From assembly GCA_041263285.1 (NCBI GenBank), contig JBFSVS010000001.1, forward strand, positions 62,001 through 126,000: a stretch of DNA of 64,000 nt, written 5' to 3'. Positions 36,239-44,204 of the stretch are shown piece by piece; the first letter of the stretch is position 1; every line of letters starts with the position of its first letter. Both the position numbers and the translations under genes were made by a program. The stretch is from Acidiparvus fluvialis (GTDB taxonomy: Bacteria; Acidobacteriota; Holophagae; Holophagales; Holophagaceae). The notes under the pieces were generated by a model. The model worked only from the letters and a program-made list of their open reading frames with translations. It did no database searches and was not told where the DNA came from.

Positions 36239-37075
36239 ATGACTGCTAAAGTTCCTGTCTCCTACGAGTCTTATCTAAAAATCCCTGAGTTGACGAACAT
36301 TCAGGTTCCTTTGGCTGAGCCAAGTGCGCACGATGAAATGCAATTTATTGTGGTTCACCAGGCCTATGAATTGTGGTTTAAACTTCTAACCCATGAAATT
36401 CAAGCGATGATTACTTTTCTCAACAAAGGCAATTTACCCCAATCTATTTGGACCATGAAGCGGTGTATTGAAATTACCCGGGTATTAAATCAACAAATCC
36501 ATGTCATGGAAACGATGAGCCCCACCTCTTTTTTAGAATTCAGAAATCTTCTCAACCCAGCCTCAGGCCTTCAGAGTTATCAATTTAGATGTTTAGAGTT
36601 CATGTCCGGCTTAAAGCACGAACGATATCTTGGCCTGTATGAGGCAGACTCTTTAGCTCATAAGGCGCTTACCCAAGCACTCAGTGAGCCGACGATATGG
36701 GATGCATTCATGACATATTTGAAATCTCTAGGGTTTGAAGTAGGGGGAGATTCGGATCAATTAGCATCCTTAAAAATTATTTACACTGAACCTAAATGGA
36801 ATTCACTTCATTTCTTTTGCGAGTCTTTAATGGACTATGATGAGTCCTTCAGGGTTTGGCGACACCGCCACTTTTTGATGGCGGAGCGCATGATTGGATT
36901 CAAGCCTGGAACTGGGCATCAAGAACTTCCCAAAATTAAACATCCTCAAGCAGGAGACCTCCCTTCGGGCGAATCAGGTCAGGCATTTCGAGATGCAGGA
37001 GTTCATTATCTTAAGAGCCGAACAGAACCGAGGTATTTCCCTCTTCTTTGGGAACTCAGGACACACTTAGGTTGA
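36239..37075 (+). CDS. kynA: tryptophan 2,3-dioxygenase
   Basis: Haem enzyme that opens the indole ring of tryptophan to N-formylkynurenine. MQFIVVHQAYELWFKLLTHEI has the active-site His of the family, and WRHRHFLMAERMIGFKPGTG holds the likely haem-ligand His and the substrate-binding GTG loop. About 278 residues from ATG 36239, preceded by AAGGA; the frame stays open back into fur but no good start lies there. The rest of the kynurenine pathway is not in the window. Confidence 0.92.
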   Translation: MTAKVPVSYESYLKIPELTNIQVPLAEPSAHDEMQFIVVHQAYELWFKLLTHEIQAMITFLNKGNLPQSIWTMKRCIEITRVLNQQIHVMETMSPTSFLEFRNLLNPASGLQSYQFRCLEFMSGLKHERYLGLYEADSLAHKALTQALSEPTIWDAFMTYLKSLGFEVGGDSDQLASLKIIYTEPKWNSLHFFCESLMDYDESFRVWRHRHFLMAERMIGFKPGTGHQELPKIKHPQAGDLPSGESGQAFRDAGVHYLKSRTEPRYFPLLWELRTHLG

Positions 37076-37081
37076 TGTGAT

Positions 37082-37108
37082 TCATCCCGATCCTATCCAG
37101 CGGGGTGA
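37082..37108. other. stem-loop between kynA and tRNA-Pro
   Basis: TCATCCCG pairs with CGGGGTGA (one G-T wobble) around an 11-nt loop, in the 42-nt gap between two convergent genes. There is no T run on either side, so it may be a processing or weak bidirectional stop signal rather than a classic terminator. Confidence 0.35.
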
Positions 37109-37117
37109 TCTGTAGAT

Positions 37118-37194
<77 letters not shown>

Positions 37195-37202
37195 AAATTC
37201 TA

Positions 37203-37231
37203 ACTCTAAAGGTGTCCACGAGATTCGTCAA
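37203..37231 (-). promoter_or_regulatory. likely promoter of tRNA-Pro, overlapping the merR stop
   Basis: Minus-strand TTGACG (37231-37226) and TAGAGT (37208-37203) are 17 nt apart. The -35 box matches 5 of 6 and covers the stop codon of the upstream MerR gene (37230-37228). The -10 ends 8 nt from the mature tRNA 5' end, which implies almost no leader. Confidence 0.55.
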
Positions 37232-37632
37232 GTAATGATAATCGGGCGACTCAATTGATCAATCATTTCGCGAAGAGACGCTTTTGCTTCTTCAATTTGA
37301 TTGCTTCGATTGATCGACGGTAGCGAATCAACCTCAAGATCAATCGTGATGGGTAAATCTTGAGATTGTGCCGTTTCTTCCTGCGGCGATAAAACTAAAG
37401 TATGGATAGGCTTCGAAGCTTCTTGTGCAGCCTCGCGAATTGATAGACCAGATTCAATTAGGCGTTTCATCTTTGTAAAAATAGGAAGATCATCACGATG
37501 GTAGTAGCGTAAGTTCCCTTGACTTCTCCTGGATTTGAAGGATTCGATATTGAGTTCCCAGTATCTTAAATCTTTTGGGGTGACCCCAATGATCCGAGCC
37601 GCGTCTCCAATCTTAAACCAAAGCTGTTGCAT
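37228..37632 (-). CDS. MerR-family transcriptional regulator
   Basis: 134 residues. The N-terminal helix-turn-helix FKIGDAARIIGVTPKDLRYWE and wing (RSQGNLRYYHRDDL) are typical MerR, followed by KMKRLIESGLSIREAAQ and a less conserved Ser/Glu-rich tail with no metal-binding cysteines. This resembles the MerR proteins found near translation and tRNA genes in many bacteria (proteins of unknown targets). The ATG shares one base with the ntrX stop, so it is co-transcribed with ntrX. Confidence 0.88.
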   Translation of the reverse strand: MQQLWFKIGDAARIIGVTPKDLRYWELNIESFKSRRSQGNLRYYHRDDLPIFTKMKRLIESGLSIREAAQEASKPIHTLVLSPQEETAQSQDLPITIDLEVDSLPSINRSNQIEEAKASLREMIDQLSRPIIIT

Positions 37633-39011
37633 TAGTTCTCTCGATGCTCAATGCCCAAAATCTTGAGGCGCTTATAAAGGTTAGAACGATCCACGCCGGC
37701 TTTTTCGGCAACGCGAGTCATATTACCTTTTTGGAGTTGAATCTCTCGCTCTAAGTAAATTTTTTCAAACCAATCCCGTGCATCTTTAAGGGTGGCAAAT
37801 TCAGGAAAGGAGAAAGGATCAACATTATGAATTTGTCGAGAAGGCAAAGGGAGAAGATCGCGTTTATGAATTTCTGGAGTACGAGATAAAATCATGGCCC
37901 GTTCCATCAGATTTTTGAGTTCACGTACATTGCCAGGCCATTCGTGAGAGGTCAAAATACTACGTGCTTCCGGAGTTAGCATCTTGGGACTCTTTCCGGA
38001 ACTTTTAGCAATCTGCTTAATGAATAATTCTGATAGCGGCAATATATCTTCGGGGCGTTCCCGGAGCGAAGGTACTCTGAGCGGCACAACGGCTAACCGA
38101 AAATAAAGATCTTCTCTGAATTGGCCTTGCTTAATGAGTTCTCCTAGATCTTTATTGGTGGAGGCAATCACCCGACAATCCACCGTCACCGAGGTTTCTG
38201 ATCCCAGAGGTTCGATTCGACCCTCCTGGAGGGCCCTTAATACCTTAGCCTGGGTTCGAAGGGACATATCACCGATTTCATCTAGGAACAGGGTTCCCCC
38301 ATCCGCTTCTCTAAAGCGTCCTCGAGCATCCTTCAGGGCACCCGGGAAACTTCCTCTTGCATGACCAAATAATTCGCTCTCGATGAGATCATCGGAAATT
38401 GCAGCACAATTAACTTCAATAAACGGTCCATGCGCACGAGCACTTTTTTGGTGAATTAGCCGGGCAATGTCTTCTTTGCCTGTTCCATTCTCTCCGGTAA
38501 TGAGAACTCGTCCATTGGAGGCCGAAATAAGAGTAAGGCTAGAAAGAAGATCCCGCATGATAGGGCTTTCAGCAACAAAAAAACGCTCCTGCTCGATGAG
38601 AGACTTTAGTTTTTTATTTTCACGCTCCAATTTAGATTGACGAATAGCATTGCCGGCAACAAGCAAAAGCCTCTCTAAATCGATAGGTTTTTCTAGAAAA
38701 TCAAATGCTCCATACTTGGTAGACTCAAGAGCTGTATTAATAGTTCCATGACCACTGATCATAATGATGGGTAATTCAGGCTGAATCTTTTTGAGTTCTT
38801 TCAGAGTTTTGAGTCCATCAAGTCCTGGTAGCCAAACATCTAATAAGACAAGATCGACGGCTTCGCCATCAGGTCCCCCTATGAGATCAATAGCTTTTTC
38901 CCCATTATCGGAGCGAAGGACTTGATAGCCCTCATCCTTGAGCGCTGTACTGAGGGATTTTCTAATCCCAGGTTCGTCATCAACAAGCAGGATAGTCTTA
39001 GAGACTTGCAT
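37632..39011 (-). CDS. NtrX-like sigma-54-type response regulator with altered GAFTGA loop
   Basis: Three domains: receiver (phospho-acceptor Asp near 58 in LVLLDVWLPG), AAA+ (Walker A GENGTGKE at 173-180, Walker B GGTLFLDEIGD at 238-248) and a Fis-type helix-turn-helix (NMTRVAEKAGVDRSNLYKRL). The sigma-54 contact loop, normally GAFTGA, reads GSFPGA (220-225; bases 38337-38354). It may therefore not open sigma-54 promoters and may act as an ordinary regulator. 459 residues. The cognate kinase could be the NtrY-like protein at 32.8 kb. Confidence 0.9.
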   Translation of the reverse strand: MQVSKTILLVDDEPGIRKSLSTALKDEGYQVLRSDNGEKAIDLIGGPDGEAVDLVLLDVWLPGLDGLKTLKELKKIQPELPIIMISGHGTINTALESTKYGAFDFLEKPIDLERLLLVAGNAIRQSKLERENKKLKSLIEQERFFVAESPIMRDLLSSLTLISASNGRVLITGENGTGKEDIARLIHQKSARAHGPFIEVNCAAISDDLIESELFGHARGSFPGALKDARGRFREADGGTLFLDEIGDMSLRTQAKVLRALQEGRIEPLGSETSVTVDCRVIASTNKDLGELIKQGQFREDLYFRLAVVPLRVPSLRERPEDILPLSELFIKQIAKSSGKSPKMLTPEARSILTSHEWPGNVRELKNLMERAMILSRTPEIHKRDLLPLPSRQIHNVDPFSFPEFATLKDARDWFEKIYLEREIQLQKGNMTRVAEKAGVDRSNLYKRLKILGIEHREN

Positions 39012-39093
39012 GGAGAAAGATTATCGCATTCACAGGGAAAGTGTAATTATTACCCTGATGAAAAGTGGTTGAAACATGGGAAAATAGTTTTCT

Positions 39094-39876
39094 ATGCTGA
39101 TTGATGCACACTGCCATCTAACGGGAACCTATCTCCTAGAGTCCGAAGTCGCTCCGACCCTGACCCGTGCGGAAGCCCAAGGTGTCACGGGATTCATTGC
39201 CGTAGGTACAAGCCTTGAAGACTCCCATGCGGTTCTTGACTTGACTCAAAAAGCCCCCAACATTCAAGCGAGCCTTGGTATCCATCCCCATGAAGCAAAA
39301 ACCTGGAATCACGACACCGACAGGGAGCTAGAATCCATGCTACGAAACCCCTCAGTTCGATTTGTCGGAGAAACAGGCCTCGATTTTCACTACAACTTGA
39401 GTCCTCGGGATCAGCAAGAACAAGTCTTTCGACTTCAGATTAGGCTAGCAAAAAAAATTCATAAGCCCCTCATGATCCACACTCGAGAAGCACCTACCGA
39501 TACACTAAAAATTCTTAAAGAAGAAGGTGCAGAAGAAGTTCAAGGAATTATCCACTGTTTCTCCGAGGATCTACACTTTGCCAAACAAGCCATCGACTTA
39601 GGTTTCTATATTAGTTTTTCTGGTATTCTTACTTTCAAAAAAGCCGAGATGATTCGTGAAGTAGCTCAATGGGTTCCTCAAGATCGTATTTTGGTTGAAA
39701 CTGACGCCCCTTTTCTTGCCCCCGCTCCCCATCGCGGTAAGCCCAATGAACCTGGCTTTGTTCGCTTTACAGCCGAAGCCCTTGCGGGTCTTCGGGGGCT
39801 TTCTCTTAATCAATTAGCTGATATTACAACTCAGAATCTAGGGACCCTATGCGGTTGGCATCCATCCTCTTTGTAG
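39094..39876 (+). CDS. TatD-family metal-dependent hydrolase
   Basis: Amidohydrolase-fold DNase of the TatD family, 260 residues. Metal-binding motifs: DAHCHL at residues 4-9, GETGLDFHY, MIHTRE, GIIHCFS and the closing VETDAPFLAP. ATG 39094 follows a short perfect inverted repeat GAAAA-TAG-TTTTC that could fold over the start. Its last 28 nt overlap the next gene. Diverges from ntrX across 82 nt. Confidence 0.92.
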   Translation: MLIDAHCHLTGTYLLESEVAPTLTRAEAQGVTGFIAVGTSLEDSHAVLDLTQKAPNIQASLGIHPHEAKTWNHDTDRELESMLRNPSVRFVGETGLDFHYNLSPRDQQEQVFRLQIRLAKKIHKPLMIHTREAPTDTLKILKEEGAEEVQGIIHCFSEDLHFAKQAIDLGFYISFSGILTFKKAEMIREVAQWVPQDRILVETDAPFLAPAPHRGKPNEPGFVRFTAEALAGLRGLSLNQLADITTQNLGTLCGWHPSSL

Positions 39877-40544
39877 CCCTAAATTTAATCTCTCAAAATA
39901 TCCAATCTCTTCCTTGGGTTAATGCTCCATCTCGAGCAGTTCCTCAAAATATGAAAATTAATATTGAAGAGGATGTCCTTCTCCCGCCTTCTATTGCGGG
40001 AAGCCGAAGAGTTGAGATTTATGAAGACGGTACCCTAGTCATCGTTGACCAAAGAAATCAAATTATTTGGAGAGGATCTCTACCCGGACGACGCCTGAGA
40101 TCTTGGTTTGGAAACGGGGCTCCCCTACCGTATGAACAACTTACGAATCTTCGTTTCCCCGAGTCCATTCCAGAGCGGACTGTTTTTTCAACTATTCAGG
40201 ATCCACGGGATGATTTTCATCATCTTCTTTGGCTGATAGATGACGGAGAGAATTATTTAACATGCTTAAATCCTGTAACGTTAAAGATTGCTTATCTCAA
40301 ATTACCTAATATACGAGACCCCCGGATTAGGTTTGTGAGCCGAGGCATTCTCGTGTCTTCGTCGGATAAGGACTGGATGATTTCTTGGATCGATCTCACG
40401 ACAGAAATCAAATATCTCAACACAGTAACTCCACTAAATCCTGCGGGAACCGCCTTCAAGCCTTTTCCCAATGCTGAAAGCCTGGGGCTTAAAACAACGC
40501 GCACCACACCCTTTGAAGATCGCCCAAAACCAAAAGATGAATAA
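39849..40544 (+). CDS. exported protein of unknown function
   Basis: 231 residues with a likely signal peptide (MRLASILFVALNLISQNIQS) and a mature part of beta-rich, possibly propeller-like sequence (VEIYEDGTLVIVDQRNQIIWRGSL, RFVSRGILVSSSDKDWMISWIDL), ending in a charged Pro/Lys tail. I do not recognise the family. The start ATG 39849 lies 28 nt inside tatD, so translation may be coupled. Without the signal peptide the first conserved-looking residues begin near NMKINIEED. Confidence 0.6.
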   Translation: MRLASILFVALNLISQNIQSLPWVNAPSRAVPQNMKINIEEDVLLPPSIAGSRRVEIYEDGTLVIVDQRNQIIWRGSLPGRRLRSWFGNGAPLPYEQLTNLRFPESIPERTVFSTIQDPRDDFHHLLWLIDDGENYLTCLNPVTLKIAYLKLPNIRDPRIRFVSRGILVSSSDKDWMISWIDLTTEIKYLNTVTPLNPAGTAFKPFPNAESLGLKTTRTTPFEDRPKPKDE

Positions 40545-40612
40545 GCGATTTGTTTTTGGGATACGCCGGAGCCCTTAAACTAAAGATTCTTACTCTCATT
40601 GGATTTTGATTT

Positions 40613-41308
40613 ATGCCTGAAGGCCAACAGATACAAAAAATGTTTTCAAAAATTGCACGACGATATGACTTCGTCAATCATGCTTTGTCTCTAGGAATGG
40701 ACTTTTACTGGTGGCGACGAATGGCTCAGAAAAGTGGAGCCGCTCCTCAAAAACTTTTTCTTGATGTTGCCGCAGGAACGGGTGATTCATCCATTGCTTT
40801 GGCTCGTTTGGGTGCCGAGGTCATAAGCACCGATTTTACTCATAGCATGTTGCGATTATCGGCTTCTAAAAGCTATCAAAAAAACCTTGAGGATAAGATT
40901 TGGGGGTTTGCAGATGCCGATGCTCAGCGACTCCCATTTAGGTCATCTCAGTTTGATGGTGTGACAGTCTGCTATGGAGTGCGAAATATTGAAAATAGAG
41001 CACAAGCCTTCAAGGAGTTCTTGAGGGTACTCAAGCCTCAAGGTCAATTAACAATTCTTGAGTTTTCTACCCCTCCTAATCCTGTTTTCAGAAAACTCTA
41101 TGATGTGTATAGTTTTTATGTGCTCCCCTTCATCGGCTCTCTCGTGGCTCAAGATCGCAGTGCTTATGACTATCTTCGCAAAAGCATCCGTGCCTTTCCA
41201 AATCAGGCTTCACTAGCAAGCGAATTAAGATTAAGTGGATTTAAGTCAATTGAATGGATCAACTTGACTGGAGGAATAGTCGCTATTCATTCAGGGATTA
41301 AGGAGTAA
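40613..41308 (+). CDS. ubiE: ubiquinone/menaquinone methyltransferase
   Basis: C-methylates the quinone precursor in the last steps of quinone synthesis, with SAM. Motifs: KIARRYDFVNHALSLGMDFYWWR, the SAM loop FLDVAAGTGDSSIALA, AQRLPFRSSQFDGVTVCYGVRNI, and ILEFSTP. 231 residues, full length. Complex I and ETF-QO in the same window both need the quinone. Which quinone (ubi or mena) is not clear from one gene. Confidence 0.93.
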   Translation: MPEGQQIQKMFSKIARRYDFVNHALSLGMDFYWWRRMAQKSGAAPQKLFLDVAAGTGDSSIALARLGAEVISTDFTHSMLRLSASKSYQKNLEDKIWGFADADAQRLPFRSSQFDGVTVCYGVRNIENRAQAFKEFLRVLKPQGQLTILEFSTPPNPVFRKLYDVYSFYVLPFIGSLVAQDRSAYDYLRKSIRAFPNQASLASELRLSGFKSIEWINLTGGIVAIHSGIKE

Positions 41309-41318
41309 GATCTTACTT

Positions 41319-41522
41319 ATGAATAAACTTAAAATTAATCTCCCTACTAACCTTCTTCAATCCGTACTCAATGCTAAACCCGTTGAGGGAAGTAGTAAGT
41401 CAGCTGAAGCAACGAAGTCGTCCGAAAAGAACGTAGATACTTCGAAGGTTAAGATGTCGACTAAGCCAACCAACAAGCCCTCAAACTTAGGATTCACCCG
41501 AAGTAGTAATCGAGGTAAATAG
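41319..41522 (+). CDS. small Ser/Lys-rich protein, hypothetical
   Basis: 67 residues: an N-terminal MNKLKINLPTNLLQSVLN helix followed by a low-complexity Ser/Lys/Thr tail ending in basic SSNRGK. No known family. It begins 10 nt after ubiE on the same strand, with AAGGAG about 13 nt before the ATG (long spacing), and its stop abuts the stop of convergent gpmI with zero bases between. Conservation in relatives would decide whether it is real. Confidence 0.4.
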   Translation: MNKLKINLPTNLLQSVLNAKPVEGSSKSAEATKSSEKNVDTSKVKMSTKPTNKPSNLGFTRSSNRGK

Positions 41523-43061
41523 CTAGAGAAGCGATTGGCCGGTCATCTCTGTCGGTTGAGGAATACCCATGAGAGTAAGAAGAGTGGGGGCCACATCCTG
41601 AAGAGATCCTCCACTTCTTAAAGATAGTCCTTGGGTGCACTTTGCTATCACGACGATCGGTACAGGATTCATGGTGTGTGCGGTATGTGGATTTCCTTCT
41701 GAGTCGATCATCGACTCACAGTTACCATGATCGGCAGTGACCAATAGCGCTCCGTCCGATTGTAATGTGGCTTCAGCAATATCTCGAATACTTTGGTCCA
41801 AGACATTGCATGCGAACTCAGCCGCTTTTAAATTTCCTGTGTGACCTACCATGTCTCCATTGGCCAGATTACATACTAAAAGTTGGTAGTTCTTCGATTG
41901 AATAGCGCCCACAAGTCCCTTGGTAACCTCCGGACAACTCATGGCGGGCTGTAAGTCATAGGTAGCTACTTTGGGCGAAGGCACGACATGGCGATCCTCA
42001 CCGGGGAAAACACTTTCCTCACCGCCGTTAAAAAAGTAAGTGACATGAGCATATTTTTCACTTTCAGCCGTTCGAAACTGCTTCCAGCCTTTTTTACTAA
42101 CGATCTCTCCAAGAATATTTACTAAGGGTGTCTTAGGATAAAGAACTTCTAAATGAGGATTTAACGTTTCATCATAAGAAGTCAGAGTCACCACATGAAC
42201 GTGGGGCCGAGATTGGACATTGAAGGACTGAAAATTTGGAGTAACCAAGGCATGAGCCAGTTGACGCATGCGATCTGCGCGAAAGTTGAAAAATATGACC
42301 CCATCACCGTCTTGGATGGGATGAAAATTCTTGAGTCTTGTTGGTGCAATAAACTCATCTGTTTCGCCTCGACTATAACCTTGCTGCAGAGCGGCTCGAC
42401 CCTCTTCTGCCTGAAAAGATGCTTCGCCATCAACAAGAAGACGATAAATACTTTCGGTACGCTCCCATCGTTTGTCTCGATCCATAGCCGTATAGCGACC
42501 GCATATTGATGCTAGTGTGATACACGGTAACTTATCGAGGTGTCCCTGGAGTCGGTCAAGATAGGTGTCAGCACTCTTTTGAAGAGTGTCTCGTCCATCA
42601 AGAAAGGCATGAACCGATGTGGAGATTCCCATGGCTTGAGCCCAATGAGCCAAGGTGAATAAATGATCTTCGTGACTGTGAACTCCTCCGTCACTCAGGA
42701 GTCCAATAAGATGAAGTCGCTTCTCGGAGCGCTTAAGGGTTTCCCCTAACTTAATTAAGGATTTTTTAGTTAGAAAGGAACCTCTTTGAATATCTTCATT
42801 AATTAAGGTGAGATCTTGTTGAACAATGCGACCTGCTCCAAGGTTCATGTGGCCCACCTCCGAGTTTCCAAATTGCCCCCTAGGAAGGCCCACGAATTCG
42901 CCGGACGTTTGTAACTGTCCACTCGCGTAGTCTGATCTCAGCTGATTAAAAAAGGGCATGCCAGCCAGTCGAGGCGCATTATGGACACGTTCTTCACTAT
43001 CCCCAAAACCGTCCAGAATCAGAAGTGTGACAGGGCCCTTGACCCGAAGTGAGGCTTTCAT
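41523..43061 (-). CDS. gpmI: 2,3-bisphosphoglycerate-independent phosphoglycerate mutase
   Basis: Interconverts 3- and 2-phosphoglycerate in glycolysis using two Mn ions. LLILDGFGD near residue 14 (metal Asp), FGNSEVGHMNLGAGR (catalytic Ser about 66), HAFLDGRDT, GRYTAMDRD and the C-terminal LVTADHGNCE all fit. 512 residues. It begins directly after the pyrB stop (TAAATG), with which it is surely co-transcribed. Confidence 0.96.
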   Translation of the reverse strand: MKASLRVKGPVTLLILDGFGDSEERVHNAPRLAGMPFFNQLRSDYASGQLQTSGEFVGLPRGQFGNSEVGHMNLGAGRIVQQDLTLINEDIQRGSFLTKKSLIKLGETLKRSEKRLHLIGLLSDGGVHSHEDHLFTLAHWAQAMGISTSVHAFLDGRDTLQKSADTYLDRLQGHLDKLPCITLASICGRYTAMDRDKRWERTESIYRLLVDGEASFQAEEGRAALQQGYSRGETDEFIAPTRLKNFHPIQDGDGVIFFNFRADRMRQLAHALVTPNFQSFNVQSRPHVHVVTLTSYDETLNPHLEVLYPKTPLVNILGEIVSKKGWKQFRTAESEKYAHVTYFFNGGEESVFPGEDRHVVPSPKVATYDLQPAMSCPEVTKGLVGAIQSKNYQLLVCNLANGDMVGHTGNLKAAEFACNVLDQSIRDIAEATLQSDGALLVTADHGNCESMIDSEGNPHTAHTMNPVPIVVIAKCTQGLSLRSGGSLQDVAPTLLTLMGIPQPTEMTGQSLL

Positions 43062-44003
43062 TTAATTTGTCCTCGAGGCGAAGAGTAATTGAATCACCGC
43101 CATACGAATAGGAACGCCAAATGCTACTTGTTTTAATATAAGACTTCGTGGATCGTTAAAAAGTTCTGAGGTTAATTCAACCCCATGATTAACGGGACCT
43201 GGATGCATGATCACGGCGGTCTTAAGAGCCCGAGCAAAACGCTCGGAATTCATTTGATAGAATTCCACATATTCTTTACGGGTGGGAATGAGCGTATTAG
43301 TGCCTCGTTCCGTTTGAATCCGCAGCATGATAAACGCATCCTGATGAGGGAGAATACGGTCTAAATCCGAGGTGAGTTGAGCCTCAGGCCAAATGGTTTG
43401 GAGTTCTTTGGGAAGGAGGGTTGGAGGGGCTACCAGTGAAACGTGAGCGCCTAGTTTGGTCAGTAACCATGCGTTAGATCGAGCAACTCTCGAGTTGCGA
43501 ATATCTCCAACAATAGCAATTCGGAGGCCTTCAATTTTTCCAAAATGCTCACGCAAGGTGTATGCATCCAGAAGAGCTTGCGTAGGATGCTCATGAGAGC
43601 CATCTCCTGCATTGATGAGGTGACAACCCAGGTGACGAGACAAGAAATGAGGAACCCCCGGTGCAGAATGACGAATCACCATCATGTCAGCTCCAGTAGC
43701 TTCTAAATTAAGAGCCGTGTCGAGGAGCGTTTCGCCTTTTTTAGAAGAACTTGATTCAACATCGAAATTAACAATATGAGCCCCAAGTCGTCGTTCAGCA
43801 ATTTCAAAGCTGGTACGTGTGCGAGTGCTGCCCTCTAGGAAAAGATTGATAATGAGTCGGTCTTTAAGCACATGGGAAAATTTAGGCTCACTAGGAGCGC
43901 CAAGGCTTTTAGCCAGATCTAAAATACGGTAAATATCTTCGCTCGTTAACGACTCAATCCCAAGTAGATGGTGGTGAGGGAAGGGAGGGGGAGGCATGCT
44001 CAT
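43062..44003 (-). CDS. pyrB: aspartate carbamoyltransferase catalytic subunit
   Basis: Second step of pyrimidine synthesis: carbamoyl phosphate plus aspartate. Motifs: EGSTRTRTSFEIAERRLG (carbamoyl-phosphate loop), HPTQALLDAYTL, and the closing MHPGPVNHGVELT. 313 residues, class of PyrB without a regulatory PyrI nearby. ATG 44003 with AGG-type site. The N-terminus has a short Pro/His stretch (PPPPFPHHHLLG). Confidence 0.95.
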   Translation of the reverse strand: MSMPPPPFPHHHLLGIESLTSEDIYRILDLAKSLGAPSEPKFSHVLKDRLIINLFLEGSTRTRTSFEIAERRLGAHIVNFDVESSSSKKGETLLDTALNLEATGADMMVIRHSAPGVPHFLSRHLGCHLINAGDGSHEHPTQALLDAYTLREHFGKIEGLRIAIVGDIRNSRVARSNAWLLTKLGAHVSLVAPPTLLPKELQTIWPEAQLTSDLDRILPHQDAFIMLRIQTERGTNTLIPTRKEYVEFYQMNSERFARALKTAVIMHPGPVNHGVELTSELFNDPRSLILKQVAFGVPIRMAVIQLLFASRTN

Positions 44004-44204
44004 AGGGTCCTAGGGGGGAAGACGCGTAATCCTAAGGATGTAACAAGAAAGATCGGAATCGAAGGGACTGGGGCAGAGAGAGGATACCTACTTAGGCCTT
44101 CTTTCGTTAATTGTATCAACAAATCTCGGCGCTTATTGGCTTTCAAGCACGTTGTTCCTTGGATATCGTCTCGTTCTTGGCGACAATGAAGAAAGAGGTA
44201 AATT

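Noticed and set aside
39080..39092. GAAAA-TAG-TTTTC repeat just before tatD as an operator
   Set aside because: Only five bases per arm of simple A/T sequence; could easily be chance.
44004..44204. T-box or other riboswitch upstream of asnS
   Set aside because: No recognisable specifier loop, T-box sequence or terminator/antiterminator pair in the 201-nt spacer.
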